Made by a program: the position numbers and the translations under genes. Source: Xiphydria camelus (taxonomy: Eukaryota > Arthropoda > Insecta > Hymenoptera > Xiphydriidae). Taken from it: 64,000 nt of DNA. Position 1 is the stretch's first letter. Each line of letters starts with the position of its first letter. The stretch spans positions 20,708,909 to 20,772,908 of the forward strand of contig OY783199.1 of NCBI GenBank assembly GCA_963678675.1, in the 5' to 3' direction. Shown one piece after another: positions 1 through 12,284 of this stretch. Below the pieces are notes generated by a model, which had not been told where the DNA came from, did not search any database, and worked only from the letters and a program-made list of their open reading frames with translations.

Positions 1-151
1 TTTAAAAGTTGAATTATTATATTACTTATACGAGCGTTGACCATTTGCTGCCAGATTATGATAATTATCATGAAAATTCTATGATAATTATCATAATCTG
101 GCAGCAAATGGTCAACGCTCGTATAAGTAATATAATAATTCAACTTTTAAA
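1..151. mobile_element. Near-perfect palindromic MITE
   Basis: The two halves are almost exact reverse complements around a centre near position 76. The left arm starts TTTAAAAGTTGAATTATTAT and the right arm ends with its complement. There is no coding capacity. The left end coincides with the window edge, so the target duplication cannot be read and the element could extend to the left. It abuts a second inverted-repeat element on its right. Superfamily not assigned. Confidence 0.8.
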
Positions 152-194
152 GTCGTCTCTTGGGAAAATTCCAATTTGGAGTTCTGCCACTGTT

Positions 195-1324
195 GCAGCC
201 CATGAGCGATATAACATATACGATTTATGGAACTATAGGCTATGAGCGTCATCGTTGATTGGTCATGGTGGGTAGGAGATATTAAGCAACTGTAACGATG
301 AAATGCTTAAAGATTCTGCACTGTGAAAAAGGTTGTTTCAAAATGTAGCAATCAATCCCAGAATGTATGGGGAAAAACTCCAAGTAAGAAATGTAGTGCT
401 GGGGTAGTTATGAATTCGGTTAAATACTATAGCGTACAGGACTTATATGTACTGTATATAATTCTGTATAGGATTTAAATTTACATCTGGCAAAAGTCAA
501 TTTTATACTAATTACTTAAGTAGTTAAATACTACTTACTTAAATTGGTTAAATATTATACTATACTGTATAAAATTCATACTGTGTTATAGCTATCACTA
601 GATTTCTTACCTGGAGTTTTTTCTCCGTACCTTCTAGGATTAATTGCTACATTTTAAAATATCATTTTTCTCAGTGTATCGTAATTGGATTCACTAAAGA
701 AGCCACCATGCTTTGTCCTACATTTTAGATCCATTCTCATTTCCAGATAAAGAATGTTCCACTGATGAACCATGGCTTATCAGATAAACGAGATCTTCAA
801 ATTGTTACGTATTGTCTTAATTTTGTTAGTTTCTTTAATCGAAATATATAACTTGACAAAAAGTCCCTGGCACTCCCCAAAATGAACAAATCATTAGTTA
901 CTGGACTGCAACAGTTTACCGTGAAAAACAGAAACCACTTGCAACAATTTGATGATCTTTACCGGAATCAGTATAACTCGTCAGTGAAGTCACTTTTATT
1001 TCGAAATGAGAACGGATCTAAATTCTCACCAACATCATCTCACGTTCGTTATCCGGATAGACTCTGCACGTAATAGTGTATATGAAACGTGACGGCTTCA
1101 CCGACTAAGACAGGATTCTAGCTGAGGTAGATATACTTGATTCTCACCAGATATTTCACTCTATTTCTTGTCAAAATCATAAGTACCTATCTCAGTTTCA
1201 AAGTTCCCACCCTTACAATTGCCGATCCTGCTTAACCACCACGACCAATCAACAATGACGCTCGTCGTCTACAGTTCCACAAATCGTTAAATTTGCTATA
1301 TTGCAGGTCCGATGAACAACCCTG
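195..1324. mobile_element. Inverted-repeat element, same family as 28659-29019, with a nested insertion
   Basis: A left arm (about 195-300) and a right arm (about 1195-1324) are diverged reverse complements sharing runs such as GATTGGTC and GGAACT. Both match the arms of the shorter element at 28659-29019. The right end carries the family terminus (CAGGG on the minus strand); the left terminus is degraded next to the palindrome at 1-151. The interior is enlarged by the nested element at 319-676 and by about 500 bp of unassigned sequence. Boundaries are approximate. Confidence 0.55.
319..676. mobile_element. Nested MITE with CACTG-type terminal inverted repeats
   Basis: About 80 bp at each end are reverse complements: the left arm starts CACTGTGAAAAAGG and the right arm ends TTTTTCTCAGTG. 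Matching blocks include AAAATGTAGCAAT and AAAAACTCCA. The 358 bp element lies inside the larger inverted-repeat element 195-1324. The CACTG terminus is shared with the AT-rich MITE family found elsewhere in the window. No protein is encoded. Confidence 0.6.
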
Positions 1325-3026
1325 TACATCACGAAGCGTTGATGCAAGACTCGCATTTCCGTCGGTGCGGTGAAAAGCGCGGGTGAGCGCCACACGCCGA
1401 CCGTCTCTTCGCCCCGCCGTAAAACACAGAGACGTACGAAATTGAAAACAAAAAATGACCAAAACGCGACGAGATAAATAAATACCGATGGACGCGCGCG
1501 ATAAATCACCGTCGCGATAAACGGTCGAGCGGATCACCGCCCGATCAGGCTCTATCGCGGCTCCAAAATTTCGTTCGAAAATCAACGACGGACACGGCGA
1601 AATGAAAAAACGCGCCGAATCCCGGGCGAATTCACTCTATATATCGCGCGCGGTGAAACCACATATCCATTTATCTCGTTTCCAACCGCGCGTTCGCCAC
1701 CCACCCCGCGCGATTCCTTCGCGTTCCCGAGCGTTTCAAACCCAATTCCGCTTCATCGTTGGAAAGCCCAGCCGCGGGGAGCGGCTTTGTCCTCTGCGCC
1801 TCGCCCTCCCCTCTCCTTCTCTCTCTCTCGCTGCCCGCCCTCCACGCGGCAGCCCCTCTCAGGATTCTCCTCTTCTAGCGCGACGAGTACCCTATCGATT
1901 GCCAGGCACGCTTGCCAATTTACCGGTGGGACCGGAACGAGGCAACACGACGGACGAGTGCGACAATGGGAAAGCGGGGATACCTACCCTGATTTCACGC
2001 GATCAATGAGTACCGCGCGACCGCCGCCGCCGCCGCCGCCGCCAGCGGATTAAGTCGGCTCGGACTATCTCTCGCCTGTCACCTCTTTCCCTTCTGCCTC
2101 CCCTGCGCTTCGTCCGCGAATCGCGCGGGTATTCTGTATTCCGGGAAATTATTGCGCTTTATAGTTTCCCGTATCGAGGCTCCACGGATTTCTCGTTCAG
2201 CGGCATTCGACGAGCATTCGTTCGTTTATATTTGAGTACAATTATGGTAATGGAGTAATCTACTTTTCCCGATACATCCGCGAGTCGCGTGTTTTGGAAA
2301 GTTGTTATATTTGACATTTTCCCGTGTCGAGGCTCCGCGGGTTTCTCGTCCAGCGATACCTATTCGATCGTCGTTCGTTCGTTTATAATTAAATAAAATT
2401 TGGTAACGGAGGAATTTACTTTTTCCGTTATATTCGTGGGTTGCCTGATGTTCTTTCGAAAAATTATGACATTTTATATTTTCCGGTATCTAACGGAACA
2501 ACGGGCCTCTCGAGCGGAACAATGATTGATACAAATCATACGCGTGGGTTTCCCTAGTTTTTCATAAGTCTAATTTAAGAAATCTTGGAACTCCATAGAC
2601 TGTTTTTTTGACCTATGTTTTTTTTCTATTTTCTATTTTTCTATTTTACTTGTGCAAGGGTGATTGGAGGGGCGATTAACAGTGTAAAAGGCTGAGAGGC
2701 CATACAGTAAGAAATAAATAAAATATTTTCCGGTATCGAGGCACTGTAGCTTCCTGTTCGTTTGTACTTGAATTATAATTTATTAATGAAGTAGTTTATC
2801 CCAACCTCTGAAAAATTGACCGTACGGGGGTAAAGAAGAAATGTACGAATAAAATCATCATATTCTTCAATTAAAGATACCATGATAAAGGGAGTGATGC
2901 TAATTTTTAACACGATTAGATCGAATGTGTATCCACGTATATTTATGATCTCGTCTCATTGTTATGTAATATCAGAAGCAATCTACAAAGATCCACGCCA
3001 CAGAATGTTCACCATACACGCCCACC
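1325..3026. other. Non-coding tract, CpG-rich then AT-rich
   Basis: About 1330-2150 is CpG- and pyrimidine-rich and includes a short CCG trinucleotide run near 2023-2048. The open frames there are arginine- and proline-rich, resemble no family and look like composition artefacts. A CpG island or promoter is possible but no splice-linked coding exon is visible. About 2150-2500 holds a loosely repeated block (TTTCCCGTATCGAGGCTCC near 2166, with a related copy near 2322). From 2500 to 3026 nothing is recognised. Confidence 0.4.
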
Positions 3027-3569
3027 GGGAAAAATAATTAAATTAAAATTACAAAACGCATCTAGTTAAATGAGTTTAGTTATTCTAACCAAAATACTGG
3101 TCAGCTGAACCAAATATTTAGTTCTTCTAACCAAACGTTTCGTCATTCTAACCAAATATTTAGTTATTTTAACCAAAAAGAGTTGTAAGTTTAATCAAAC
3201 AGATGGAGGATCCATATTTCACCAAACAGTTTGGCCATCGTCTCCAAGATTTTTGTTAAATTGACTAAATTCTTTTTTTCTCAGTACATGAATCAAGAAA
3301 AGTAATTAGGTTAAAATGACAAAGCGCATCTAATTAAATGCGTTTAATTATTCTAACCAAAGTACTGGTCAGTTGAATCCAATATTTAGTTATTCCAACT
3401 AAATGTTTAGTTATTCCAATCAAATGCTTGTTATTCCAACCAAATGTTTAGTTATTCTTACCAAAAAGTTGTCAATTTAACCAAATAGATGGAGGACCCA
3501 TACGTCACCAAACGGTTTGGTCATCGTCTCCAAGATTTTGGCTAAATTGACCAAATTACTTTTCTCCCT
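3027..3569. repeat. Two tandem copies of a CCAAA-rich dispersed repeat
   Basis: Two units of about 268 bp lie head to tail (about 3027-3284 and 3297-3569). Each contains its own short tandem motif, roughly TTAGTTATTCTAACCAAA, repeated every 19-21 bp, followed by a shared block with CATCGTCTCCAAGATTTT. A truncated third copy lies at 4896-5037 and an inverted copy at 8823-8990. The unit ends with a sequence like TTTTTTTCTCAGTA, matching the CACTGAGAAAAA terminus of the inverted copy, so this is probably a non-autonomous DNA element. Confidence 0.65.
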
Positions 3570-4575
3570 GCGAAGTGCATCCCACCTAAAATCCTAGATT
3601 CGCGATACCCCGAAACTCCTGACACACAGCGAGAAGGAACGCAATAAACTCGGCTCCCGTTTGCACGACAAAAGACTTGGTCGCACGCAGGGCATAAACG
3701 AGGCACCCAGTGAGGAGCAAGGTCGGACGTATATCCCACCGAAATTACGCGAAGGAACGCTGCATGCTTGCACGCGCGATGTTTTCGGGGGGGATTTTCA
3801 AAGGATCGGTATATAGTAATCCGGGTCAAGGCCGCCATACCGCATAAACGCGCAGGGTTCCATTGTCACAGCGCGAAGGGTGCGGCGGGGAGAGGACCGG
3901 CTCTCGAAGGGTATACCGAGAAAAAGATTCGGTTCGATTCGCCTACAGCTGCGGATGCCGAGGACGAAGCGAATAATTCAGTCGCTTCGCGACTAATCTT
4001 CGATTGAAGCGAAAGAAATGCGCTTGGACGACGTGTAATCCTTAGTTCTGTCAACTGAATATCATTCGAAGCCAATGAAACGTTCAATTTGCTGGCTGCA
4101 GTCGCAGCTGAGCCAACTGATTCTCTTACTTTCGGTCGCTTCGTCTTCGCAACGCGCGTGGTTGGAAATAAACCGAAATTTTCGCTTCGAGCGACGATCG
4201 CTTTACGAAAATTCACGTCCTTCGCTTCGTCCTGCCACGACGCAACGGAAAGTCACCGGCTGTGTCGACCCTGTCGTTACGCTCGACGGCCGCCGGGAGT
4301 CGCGCGAGCGGATGTGAGGGGTTGGTTACGCGAGGGGGTGCGAGGGAAGGAGACGTGAGTGCGCCATGTGGACCCCTTGACTTCCCTGCCGATGTGGCGC
4401 ATGTTTTTTTGTACGACACCAAGAGCGAAATGTGTGGCAGTGGCCTTCCTTTTTTATCGTGTCGAAAACATGCTTTAAAAGCCAACAAAAAACACGTGAA
4501 GAGTAAAGCCTCCCTTTCGTGTTTCGAATAATCAATTAAGCGCTGCCGGAGATGGAATTATTCTCGTCGAATACA
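3570..4575. other. Non-coding, moderately CpG-rich tract, no gene recognised
   Basis: Several overlapping open frames of 70-116 codons occur on both strands. They overlap each other, have no recognisable domain and read as GC-rich shadows. No repeat or RNA gene was recognised. Confidence 0.4.
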
Positions 4576-4766
4576 AATCTATAAGAATATTTATACACGC
4601 TATAAGAAAAATTTGTATTTGCAGTATGATTTTATACGAAGCTTTTTTCCAGTACATAAAATTACGAAAATAATTCACTCCCATTTCAAACTTGTATTAA
4701 ATATTAGTCGAATTTAATACACAATTATATTAAATTAAGTATACATTTCATAAAGGAGTATACTAA

Positions 4767-4892
4767 GGGCCGGTTTTACCAACACGGTATAAACGAGGTA
4801 TAGCGCTATACTGAGAATAACCAGCAATAAGCCTTATGGTTATCCTCAGTATAGCGCTATACCGCGTTTATACCTGTCGGTAAAACCGGCCC
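4767..4892. mobile_element. PIF/Harbinger-type MITE with TAA target duplication
   Basis: This 126 bp element is a near-complete foldback. It begins GGGCCGGTTTTACC and ends with the reverse complement, and the arms continue inward through GGTATAGCGCTATACTGA. It is flanked by TAA on both sides (4764-4766 and 4893-4895). A TAA (TWA) duplication with G-rich termini is typical of PIF/Harbinger (Tourist-like) MITEs. No coding capacity. Confidence 0.85.
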
Positions 4893-4895
4893 TAA

Positions 4896-5037
4896 GAAAC
4901 ATAATTAAATTAAAATGACAAAACGTATCTAGTTAAACGCGCTTAGTTATTCTAACCAAAGTGGTCGGTTGGTCAAACCGTTTGTTCATCGTCTCCAAGG
5001 TTTTTGGTTAAATTGACCAAATTGTTTAAATTGGATA
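4896..5037. repeat. Truncated CCAAA-family repeat
   Basis: This matches the unit at 3027-3569: it starts with ATAATTAAATTAAAATGAC, carries the TTAGTTATTCTAACCAAA motif and ends with the CATCGTCTCCAAGG block. The tandem motifs in the middle are missing. It directly abuts the Harbinger MITE duplication at 4893-4895. Confidence 0.6.
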
Positions 5038-5097
5038 AAATCTTCATATACAACTGTATTAAGAGTTTAATACAAAAATCTTGTACAGTGCATGATC

Positions 5098-8064
5098 GAG
5101 AATACATTATGTTTTATTCGATCCAAATAAATATTATCATAGCTCGACACTCGAGTGAATAATTGGAGCTCGTGATGCATAACGACGGAACTAGAGTAGG
5201 AGAGAGATGGGGCGGGAGATATTTGTGGAAGAAAGGGACGAACGGGGGAGCAGCTAAGTTTTCGAGGGGAGCGTCCGGAACGAAGGGGAGTCCCGCAAAG
5301 TTTTGCATAGTTATTTCGGGTTATTAAATAACGAAACCCTCGTCGTTGCTCCGGTAAACAGTGTCCGTTAAGGGACGCGGGGAGACGATGACGACGTCGA
5401 CGCGAGGTCCCGGGGTATAGTCTCGGAGAAGTGGGCGCGCGGCCGACCCACAAAATTGCTACCCCCACGGGGGTCGTACACGAGTGTCTCTGGGTGCGGC
5501 GCAAACTGTGACCCGCGCGCACCCCGCTTTTTTTTATAATATAATGCGGACCGGAGCGGCGGGGCGCTCGTATACGGTATAACGTCACAGGGGCCTCTCG
5601 CGACGCCCTTTCGTCTTTTCTTACGACGCAACGACCCTGCAACGTCGCGGTAACTCCGGCGGGGACGGGCGTATAGCATTTCGCGACGCAACGTTACGGG
5701 CACGACGATACTTTTCTCCCGAGACTACAGCTACTACCCTCTCCGCGCGTCTTTCCCTCTGATCTTTGCCCGAAGGGAGTCGCCGCTCGATCCACGTTAT
5801 ATGGGTTTGACACGAACGCGAATGACTGAAGAAAAAGACTTTTTTGACGTGAAAACTAATTTAAGACCTGAAGATCGGGTTGAAATAAAAGGATACGGAA
5901 ATTTTCGCCGAATTAACTCAAGCTCGATACGAACTTATTCCTATATTCATCGTGAATGTACAATCATTTTTACGAATGTACTGCAGGCATGCAGTTGAAA
6001 ATTGTGTTAAAATCGGTCCACTCATTTTTGTTTATTAAAATTGGCCGATACTTCGTGATACACTGAAAAAAAAAATTTTGCTTCATTCAACCATCGATCA
6101 AACTGAATACGGCGAACCTCTCGGTGGAATAGTTTCGATGCCATAAAAGTGTAAGGAAAAATAAATAGAGTTGAAGCAACTAAATTGAAGTTGAAACGAG
6201 TGTATATCCACTTGAAACAATTAGACCGTGAAGCAAATTTATATATAATAATTCAATATTTCTTGTGTTAAAATTAACACAAAGAACATTAAGTGAACAT
6301 CAAGAATCAGTTTTATCCAATACGTAATTTAAAAAATTAATAGACTCTATTACATTTTTATTAAATTTAATATAATTGTATAAAAAGTTCAACAAATATT
6401 AAATTTAATACAAATTTTACAGTCGCAAGAGTATATTAATTTTTACGATTATCTGCATGTATTGGATACAAGCTTTATACACAATTAAATTAAAAATATA
6501 AATTTTTCTTACGGTAGGATACAAAAATGGGAGGGTCGATTCCAATACAAAATTTCCAACAATGTACATATGCACGATATATGTTAACGTGCGACATTAC
6601 GAGGGATTGGATTACACACGAGAAAATTAGCGATAAAAAGCGTCAACTCGAACACCGGCGGGAGGATTGCGATTTTCATTGAACCATGAGAGGCAGGTAT
6701 CGAGTTGGGACGCGACATTTCAAACCAATTGCGACTAAATTGAATTTTGCGAGGAAATAAAAGGAGTCAAGTGGCAGATGCAATAGCTTCGCCGAAGCAG
6801 GGTGAGCGGGGGTGGGAGGACGGCGGAGAACGAGATGAGACGAGAGAAAGAGAAGAAAACGACGGCTTTCGCGTTTTCCAATTCGATTACGATCGTAATT
6901 TAAATATGAAAGTCAATAACAGTCGTTTGCAGCTGAGTGTTGCCCTACAAGTTAATGAAACGCAGTTGAAACTCAGCGGCGGGCAAATTGGTTCGTCGTT
7001 TCGCGCGGCACGACACGTTTGCCTCTCGAATCGAGATTACCGATTTGGACGAGAGGATGTGTCGTTCGCGATGCGTCGAGATAATATTCGCGTAGGAAAG
7101 ATCATAATCGCGAGGTCAAATTTAATCGCGATGGAAAATATGTTGATATAAACAAAAGTAGCGGAAATAATTGCAAAGTTCTGATACCTCTTCAGAGCTG
7201 CACTCGGAAAAATAATTTTATATGCAAGAAAAAGAAATATTTACAAAATTTGTGGTAAATTTTGGGACAAGACCAATTTATTGTTACGATAACTACAACT
7301 TTGGTAAAAATTACAGTAAAATTTGTAGAAGCTGCAAACGTTGCTGTAATTTTTACTAAAATTGTAATTTTAATAACAATAAATTGGCCTTGTTCCGAAA
7401 TTTATCACAAACTTTGTAAATGCTACGATTTATTTTTGTGTGTGTACATGTGTACCTATAGCTATAAAACCTGTTAAATTACTATTTTTGGTATAGAGAA
7501 ATTTGATTACTAGAATTGGTGAAAATAAATTATGCATATATTTTAATATATGAATAGGAACTCGATAGACCGTTTATTTACCGTTCATTGCTTTGTATCC
7601 TACGAAGAGAAACGTTCCTATCCGCTGCAAACTTTTTAGTGAACTCGCACACACGAGTAAATAATTTCTTCGAGTATTTATGTAACGCTACTTTTCTTCC
7701 TAGCACAAAACGAGGGTAACAAAAATTCTCTTCCAACGCTTTAAATGGGAACGCCGAAGAGGGGAGGTCCCTAGATCCTGGGATGCAAGTCGTCTCCCCC
7801 CCTATTTACGTCAAGGGAAAATGAAATATTTCATTATCTCGAACTGTCTAGGGTGAGCATCCCTTGTCGTACCGGATAACGACGACACTTCCTTTTTTTC
7901 ATCCCCCTCCGTCTCCAGAATCCTCACGTCGAAGAATCTCCCGCGGTTGCGTGTACGGAAGAAAAATAAATAACCCAGGAGTAGATATAGGGAGAATCGA
8001 TGTAAATAAGAACTCAACGCGCGAGAACGAATATCAGAATTATAACATAAACGTTTCTACTTCA
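5098..8064. other. Non-coding tract with repeat fragments, no gene recognised
   Basis: About 5380-5790 is CpG-rich with overlapping arginine-rich shadows of open frames on the minus strand. About 6330-6520 resembles the AT-rich CACTG MITE family (TTAAATTTAATACAAATTTT, TTGGATACAAGCTTTATAC). A CACTGAAAAAAAA sequence near 6060 resembles the same terminus. The longest plus-strand frame (6747-7151) begins at a TTG codon and has no recognisable family. The 7225-7425 inverted-repeat element is listed separately. Confidence 0.4.
7225..7425. mobile_element. Inverted-repeat MITE related to 44445-44590
   Basis: The left arm (ATTTACAAAATTTGTGGTAA and onward) is the approximate reverse complement of the right arm (ending TCACAAACTTTGTAAAT). 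The arms meet around TTTACTAAAATTGTAATTTT. A second copy in the same orientation lies in intron 3 of the DnaJ gene at about 44445-44590. No coding capacity. Confidence 0.65.
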
Positions 8065-8190
8065 ATAGAGTAACTACGAGTATATCTCGTTACCGTTCTT
8101 GAAGATAATATTTCGATCTATAAAAAAGTTTTATAAGCAATCGCTAAAAAAATCCACGAGTAACGAGATAATCGTGATTAAAGTCGACTC
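8065..8190. repeat. Degenerate copy of the CGAGATAATCG MITE family
   Basis: This contains the family arms in inverted arrangement: TATATCTCGTTACCG on the left and GTAACGAGATAATCGTGATT on the right, with an AT-rich spacer. Other copies are near 11500, 12285, 25160, 29545, 30379, 37295 and 47105. Confidence 0.5.
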
Positions 8191-8822
8191 AACTGCATGA
8201 CTCGAGTTTGCCCCTGGCCGTCATAGATGCTAACGGAAGATAGGGGCCTACTCGAGGTTTTCGCTTCATTCCACCATTTCCCATCATAATATTGTAGATT
8301 ACCTGGCCAATCATTAGTTATCGGTCGATAATCCCACAAAAGCTTACAGGCGTAAATAATTCCTCCTTGCACGCTTTTGTTTTTCGAGGTGGCGGCTCTT
8401 GAAAACAAACGTGCAATTCCAGCACGCGATAGAGCGTGGGTGTAACATATATAATAAAGGGACTCCACTTTTTATGAAGCAATTAGTCGCGGACTTCGCC
8501 AAGGTGGAAAAGTAAAGCGAGTGGGTATACCGTCGTTAAACGCTAAAATACAACGCGAAAAACCGCCGCCTCGCATCGTCCCTGGAGAGGTCTAAAAGTA
8601 GAACGGATAATGACGACAATCTTTAGTGAACACAAGAGCTCTATCGGTAATGCGTGCACACGCGATAACATCGATTGAGTAACGCGGAACTCCACGATGC
8701 GTCGTACGAGAATAACCACGGAGTCGGCGATGGTTATCGCGGACTTCGTTGTAAGATAAAGGAATCGTAGTCGAGATAAGCTCAAGTCTTGACGCGACAT
8801 TGACATTCAAAGTCCCTTCCCG

Positions 8823-8990
8823 CACTGAGAAAAATAACCTGGTCAATCAAACCACAATCCTGGAGACCATAAACAAACCGTTTGGTGAAATATGGATCCT
8901 CCATCTGTTTGGTTACACTGATCATTTTCTGGTTAGAATAACTGGAAATGTAGTTAGAATAACTAAGCTATATATTTGTTGAGATAACTG
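8823..8990 (-). repeat. CCAAA-family repeat, inverted copy
   Basis: The block starts CACTGAGAAAAATAACC and runs through GGATCCTCCATCTGTTTGGT and AGAATAACT repeats. It is the reverse complement of the units at 3027-3569. The clear CACTGAG terminus supports a DNA-element origin for the family. Confidence 0.6.
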
Positions 8991-10905
8991 TATATTTAAT
9001 TGGCTGCCCGCGAGAGGTTGTGGTTTGGAAATTTGTGTTCCCAGTCTGAGGAAATCGCGATTGCAAATCCAAATTAAAATAGAAGAACCGAGAAATTCTC
9101 TCGATGAGAGACGCGCATAATAGAATTACGCGAAAATTATGCATTTACACATCTAACGTAAAAAATGTTTGATTAATACGAAAAATCGGCTATTTTTTAT
9201 GTACAAAAATGGGTGGTCCATTTCCAACAAAAAATGTTCTAAACATGTAGGTTACAGTCGGGAGAGATGGCGCAGCGGGTGAGACGGCTCAGTTAAATAA
9301 TTTCTTTGTCTGTGTGGCAATACTGACTCAGTTGGCGACACAGGTGATTAGTGCGTATGTGCAGTAAGAATGTGTTACCGAACGGCTGTTTTTCTCATCA
9401 GAAGATAAAATAAATATAACTGTATATATTGTATTGGCCCTGATTATTTTTCTATGTAATAATAATTAGGCATCCAGTAAGTTATTATTCTGATTTGAAT
9501 GTATTTGGTTTGGTCATTTCACTTCATAAACTTGTAAATATTGTTCCTAACCTCAAATTTCGTTCCGTGCTTCACGTACAAGAAAGACAATGACTGCAAC
9601 ATCTAACCCAACGAAGTCGGGTGAGTAGGCGCAAGCCGTCTAATCCGACTGTTCGGGATGCACCAATTATCCAAATATGTGTTTGCGATGTGGCAGAAAA
9701 GCGAAATAACTTTTACATGCTATTATTAAGATTTATTACATTTTAAAGATGTTTTAAGTTTATGTGATTGGAATAATCAATACTTTGATATTTTTCTTTA
9801 AATTTGATTATTTAAGATGATTTTGTATTTTTGTTTTTGTTATTTGGCATTAGTTCTTGCGGCGAAAAACGAATATTCACAATGTACAACGATACTCTGT
9901 GCTGTGTTATTCCCGAGGACATCTGCTATGTCAAATATCACTAATTACTCCATTTATTGAATACTTTGTACAAAATTCTTTTTTCCGTGTTCGACAATAA
10001 TTGAAAACTTTCTCATACACTGAAATATTTACATTTCTTTTTGAACACACACTATTATGTTTATATTCGAATAAAGGCTCGAATTAAATTGTTTGCTCAT
10101 CCAAACGTATTATGTAAATTCAGCTAGGAACTCAAGCACGATACAGGGGCGATAGTCCGGGCGAGTCTAAACGAAGTAGGTATTCTCCCCGAAACGAGCT
10201 CATTATTGCAACCTGACCGTATCTATATAATTATGTATACCCGTAACATAGTCCCAGGGGGAGGGGGTTGACTCCTACACTTGCCAGGTGGACAAACACC
10301 AACGGAAAAGCAAACCGGCCAGATGCTAAGCCCCGCGCGTATCCGTTACCGAAACACCCGTTATATTTGTTCTACGCCTCTTCCTCCTCCACCACCCTCT
10401 CGCGCCACGACAAACCGTAATGAGATACCGGCGGCGCCCGGTTCGAGCGCAAACTCCGAGACACCGTCTTCGATGCGATCGCGCGAACCAAAACGACTAT
10501 ACGGGGATATGCGAGCGAACGCCGAATCGATCCTGCCACGAGCTAAGCGGGCAAAAACGCCGAAGGTCTCGTCGGAGCTCTTCGGAGCGCGGCGTCGGTG
10601 AAATCAACGCGGATGTGCCGATCTTATTACGTCTCTGTGTGTCGTACCGCGAAATCGCTGGCAAGGACGTCACGAATAGCACGGCGAATTAAAGTGGAGT
10701 TTGTTTGAAGCGTCAAGGTGACAGCGGACAAAGGTTTGTCCTTCCGATTATTGAGAGAAGTCGCGAACTGTAATTCCGGTTTGTCCGTCGAGCGGAAGAA
10801 AATGTCAAGAGGTTGGCCCTTGAATCGTACCTATATCTTGGAACCGGGTAACTTTTGAAATATTTGAATGACGAGGGGCAAGATTTAATAAAATGTCATT
10901 CCTGC
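8991..10905. other. Non-coding tract, no gene recognised
   Basis: Near 9267 there is GATGGCGCAGCGGGTGAGAC, which resembles an RNA polymerase III A box, but no matching B box follows at the expected distance, so no tRNA or SINE is called. About 10280-10690 is CpG-rich with overlapping shadow frames. Nothing else was recognised. Confidence 0.35.
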
Positions 10906-10907
10906 TA

Positions 10908-11193
10908 TCCAGGCAGAAAAATTCTACAATATTTTTTTTATATACTTAGTCCATATGTGGATTTAGTCATACATATATGGATTATATATGATTTCTGATT
11001 ATATAATATATATGATTTCGAATTATATACGATTACCCATATACGGACTATACATAGATTTTTTAATGTTTCTGTAATCCATATATTACAGTCTGCATAT
11101 GATTAATATAAAAACCATGCATGATCCATATATGACTAAATCCACATATGGATTATATACAAAATACGAGTATATAGAACTTTTCCGCCGGGG
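10908..11193. mobile_element. TA-flanked MITE with palindromic interior
   Basis: This 286 bp element has 13 bp terminal inverted repeats of the form (T/C)CC(A/C)GGC(A/G)GAAAA, flanked by TA on both sides (10906-10907 and 11194-11195). Inside, CATATGTGGATTTAGTCATA and its reverse complement form a second inverted pair. The interior is very AT-rich (ATATATGATT runs). TA duplication suggests Tc1/mariner-type mobilisation. Confidence 0.75.
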
Positions 11194-11489
11194 TAAGAGA
11201 AGTTGCGACTTAATTTTTTATGTAGATATATTTAAGGAATGGAATACTTTACTTTTCGAGTATTAGAATAAGAGCAATGAAAAGGCACGTATAATCGACT
11301 GGTATAATTGACTTAAGAATTGTATTATGTAAATGGATGGTAACCATAAGAGTACAGTTTTTTATGCCGGAGACTTTTTAAAATCATACGTTTTATTGTT
11401 CATTGGCGAATATGTTTTAAAATAACATTCTAAAAAACCACCAATGAGAGAATCTGTGATGCCGGGAATACATAACCACCTATAAGTAG

Positions 11490-11670
11490 AGTGGTACAAT
11501 TTAGATCGCTATTATCTCGCAACCTATGAACTTTCAGACGAAATTAGCATAACACTTTTTGGAAGATCATATTTCGTTCTACAAAAAAGGATTATGCCAA
11601 CATAGACGAAAAGTTCATACCTAACGAGATAATCATGATTAAAGCTGATCGGAATAGTGCGAATTTAGCT
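11490..11670. repeat. CGAGATAATCG-family MITE copy
   Basis: The left arm contains CGCTATTATCTCGCAACCTA, the right arm ATACCTAACGAGATAATCAT, and between them lies the family core with ACACTTTTTTGGAAGATCAT-like sequence. The arms are inverted. No target duplication could be fixed. Confidence 0.6.
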
Positions 11671-12284
11671 TACTGTTAATCGATATAAAAAAAAAATGTA
11701 TCTATTGGTATTTTGAAGGTATTCCATTTTAACAAACTCCTAGCAGCAATATCAAAAGGCAAAATACCGATCAGCACAACGGCATATGAAATACTTCGCT
11801 GGATAATCCATCAGAAGCGGAGTATTATAATAATTGCTTTTACCAGGCACATTACCAATTACGCCGGGCAAGGTGCACGAGCAATATACGTCGGCTCCTT
11901 GCCTCGTACGAACAACCACCGTCCGTCCCGCTCAATGTGGATTACATTTACGCGTGGGCGGCTCGTTATCACCACAAATTATCGGTGCTCCTACGCGTTT
12001 AATTTAGACCCTCGCCGACTGCGCAGCGGTAACAACGTTCGCCTCGTTCGCGTTCGCACGCGGGGATCGATCGTATAGGAGGTAACTACGCCGTATATTC
12101 CCGTCATTCGTCCGAATGCGATGGACGCTATACGGACGTTCAGACTCATCGCTGACGCGTAGGCCGACGAATTCAAGGCAGTCTATATACTGGGAAAAGT
12201 TAATTCTAATCCCTACATTTTCAGTGCGTTATCGTGAATGCTGTTCTTCATCCCATATCACATATGATTTCAAACTTATTCGCT
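11671..12284. other. Non-coding tract, no gene recognised
   Basis: The region is moderately CpG-rich after 11870. One 121-codon frame (11713-12078) starts at a TTG codon and shows no recognisable domain or splice context. Confidence 0.3.

Larger units (their letters stand above)
4576..5097. repeat. AT-rich CACTG-type MITE, probably split by two younger insertions
   Basis: The left part (about 4600-4760) has the family hallmark AAGCTTTTTTCCAGTA. The right part (about 5045-5095) matches the family 3' end, with TTTAATACAA and a final ACAGTG. Between them lie the Harbinger-type MITE 4767-4892 and a truncated CCAAA repeat 4896-5037. The split-copy reading is inference from matching halves. Confidence 0.45.

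Noticed and set aside
1602..2053. 135- and 88-codon Arg/Pro-rich frames
   Set aside because: They overlap in different frames in a CpG- and CCG-rich block and look like composition effects.
6747..7151. 134-codon plus-strand frame
   Set aside because: It starts with TTG, has no family resemblance, and shows no exon boundaries.
9267..9360. tRNA or SINE from an A-box-like GGCGCAGCGGGT
   Set aside because: No B box at a suitable distance.
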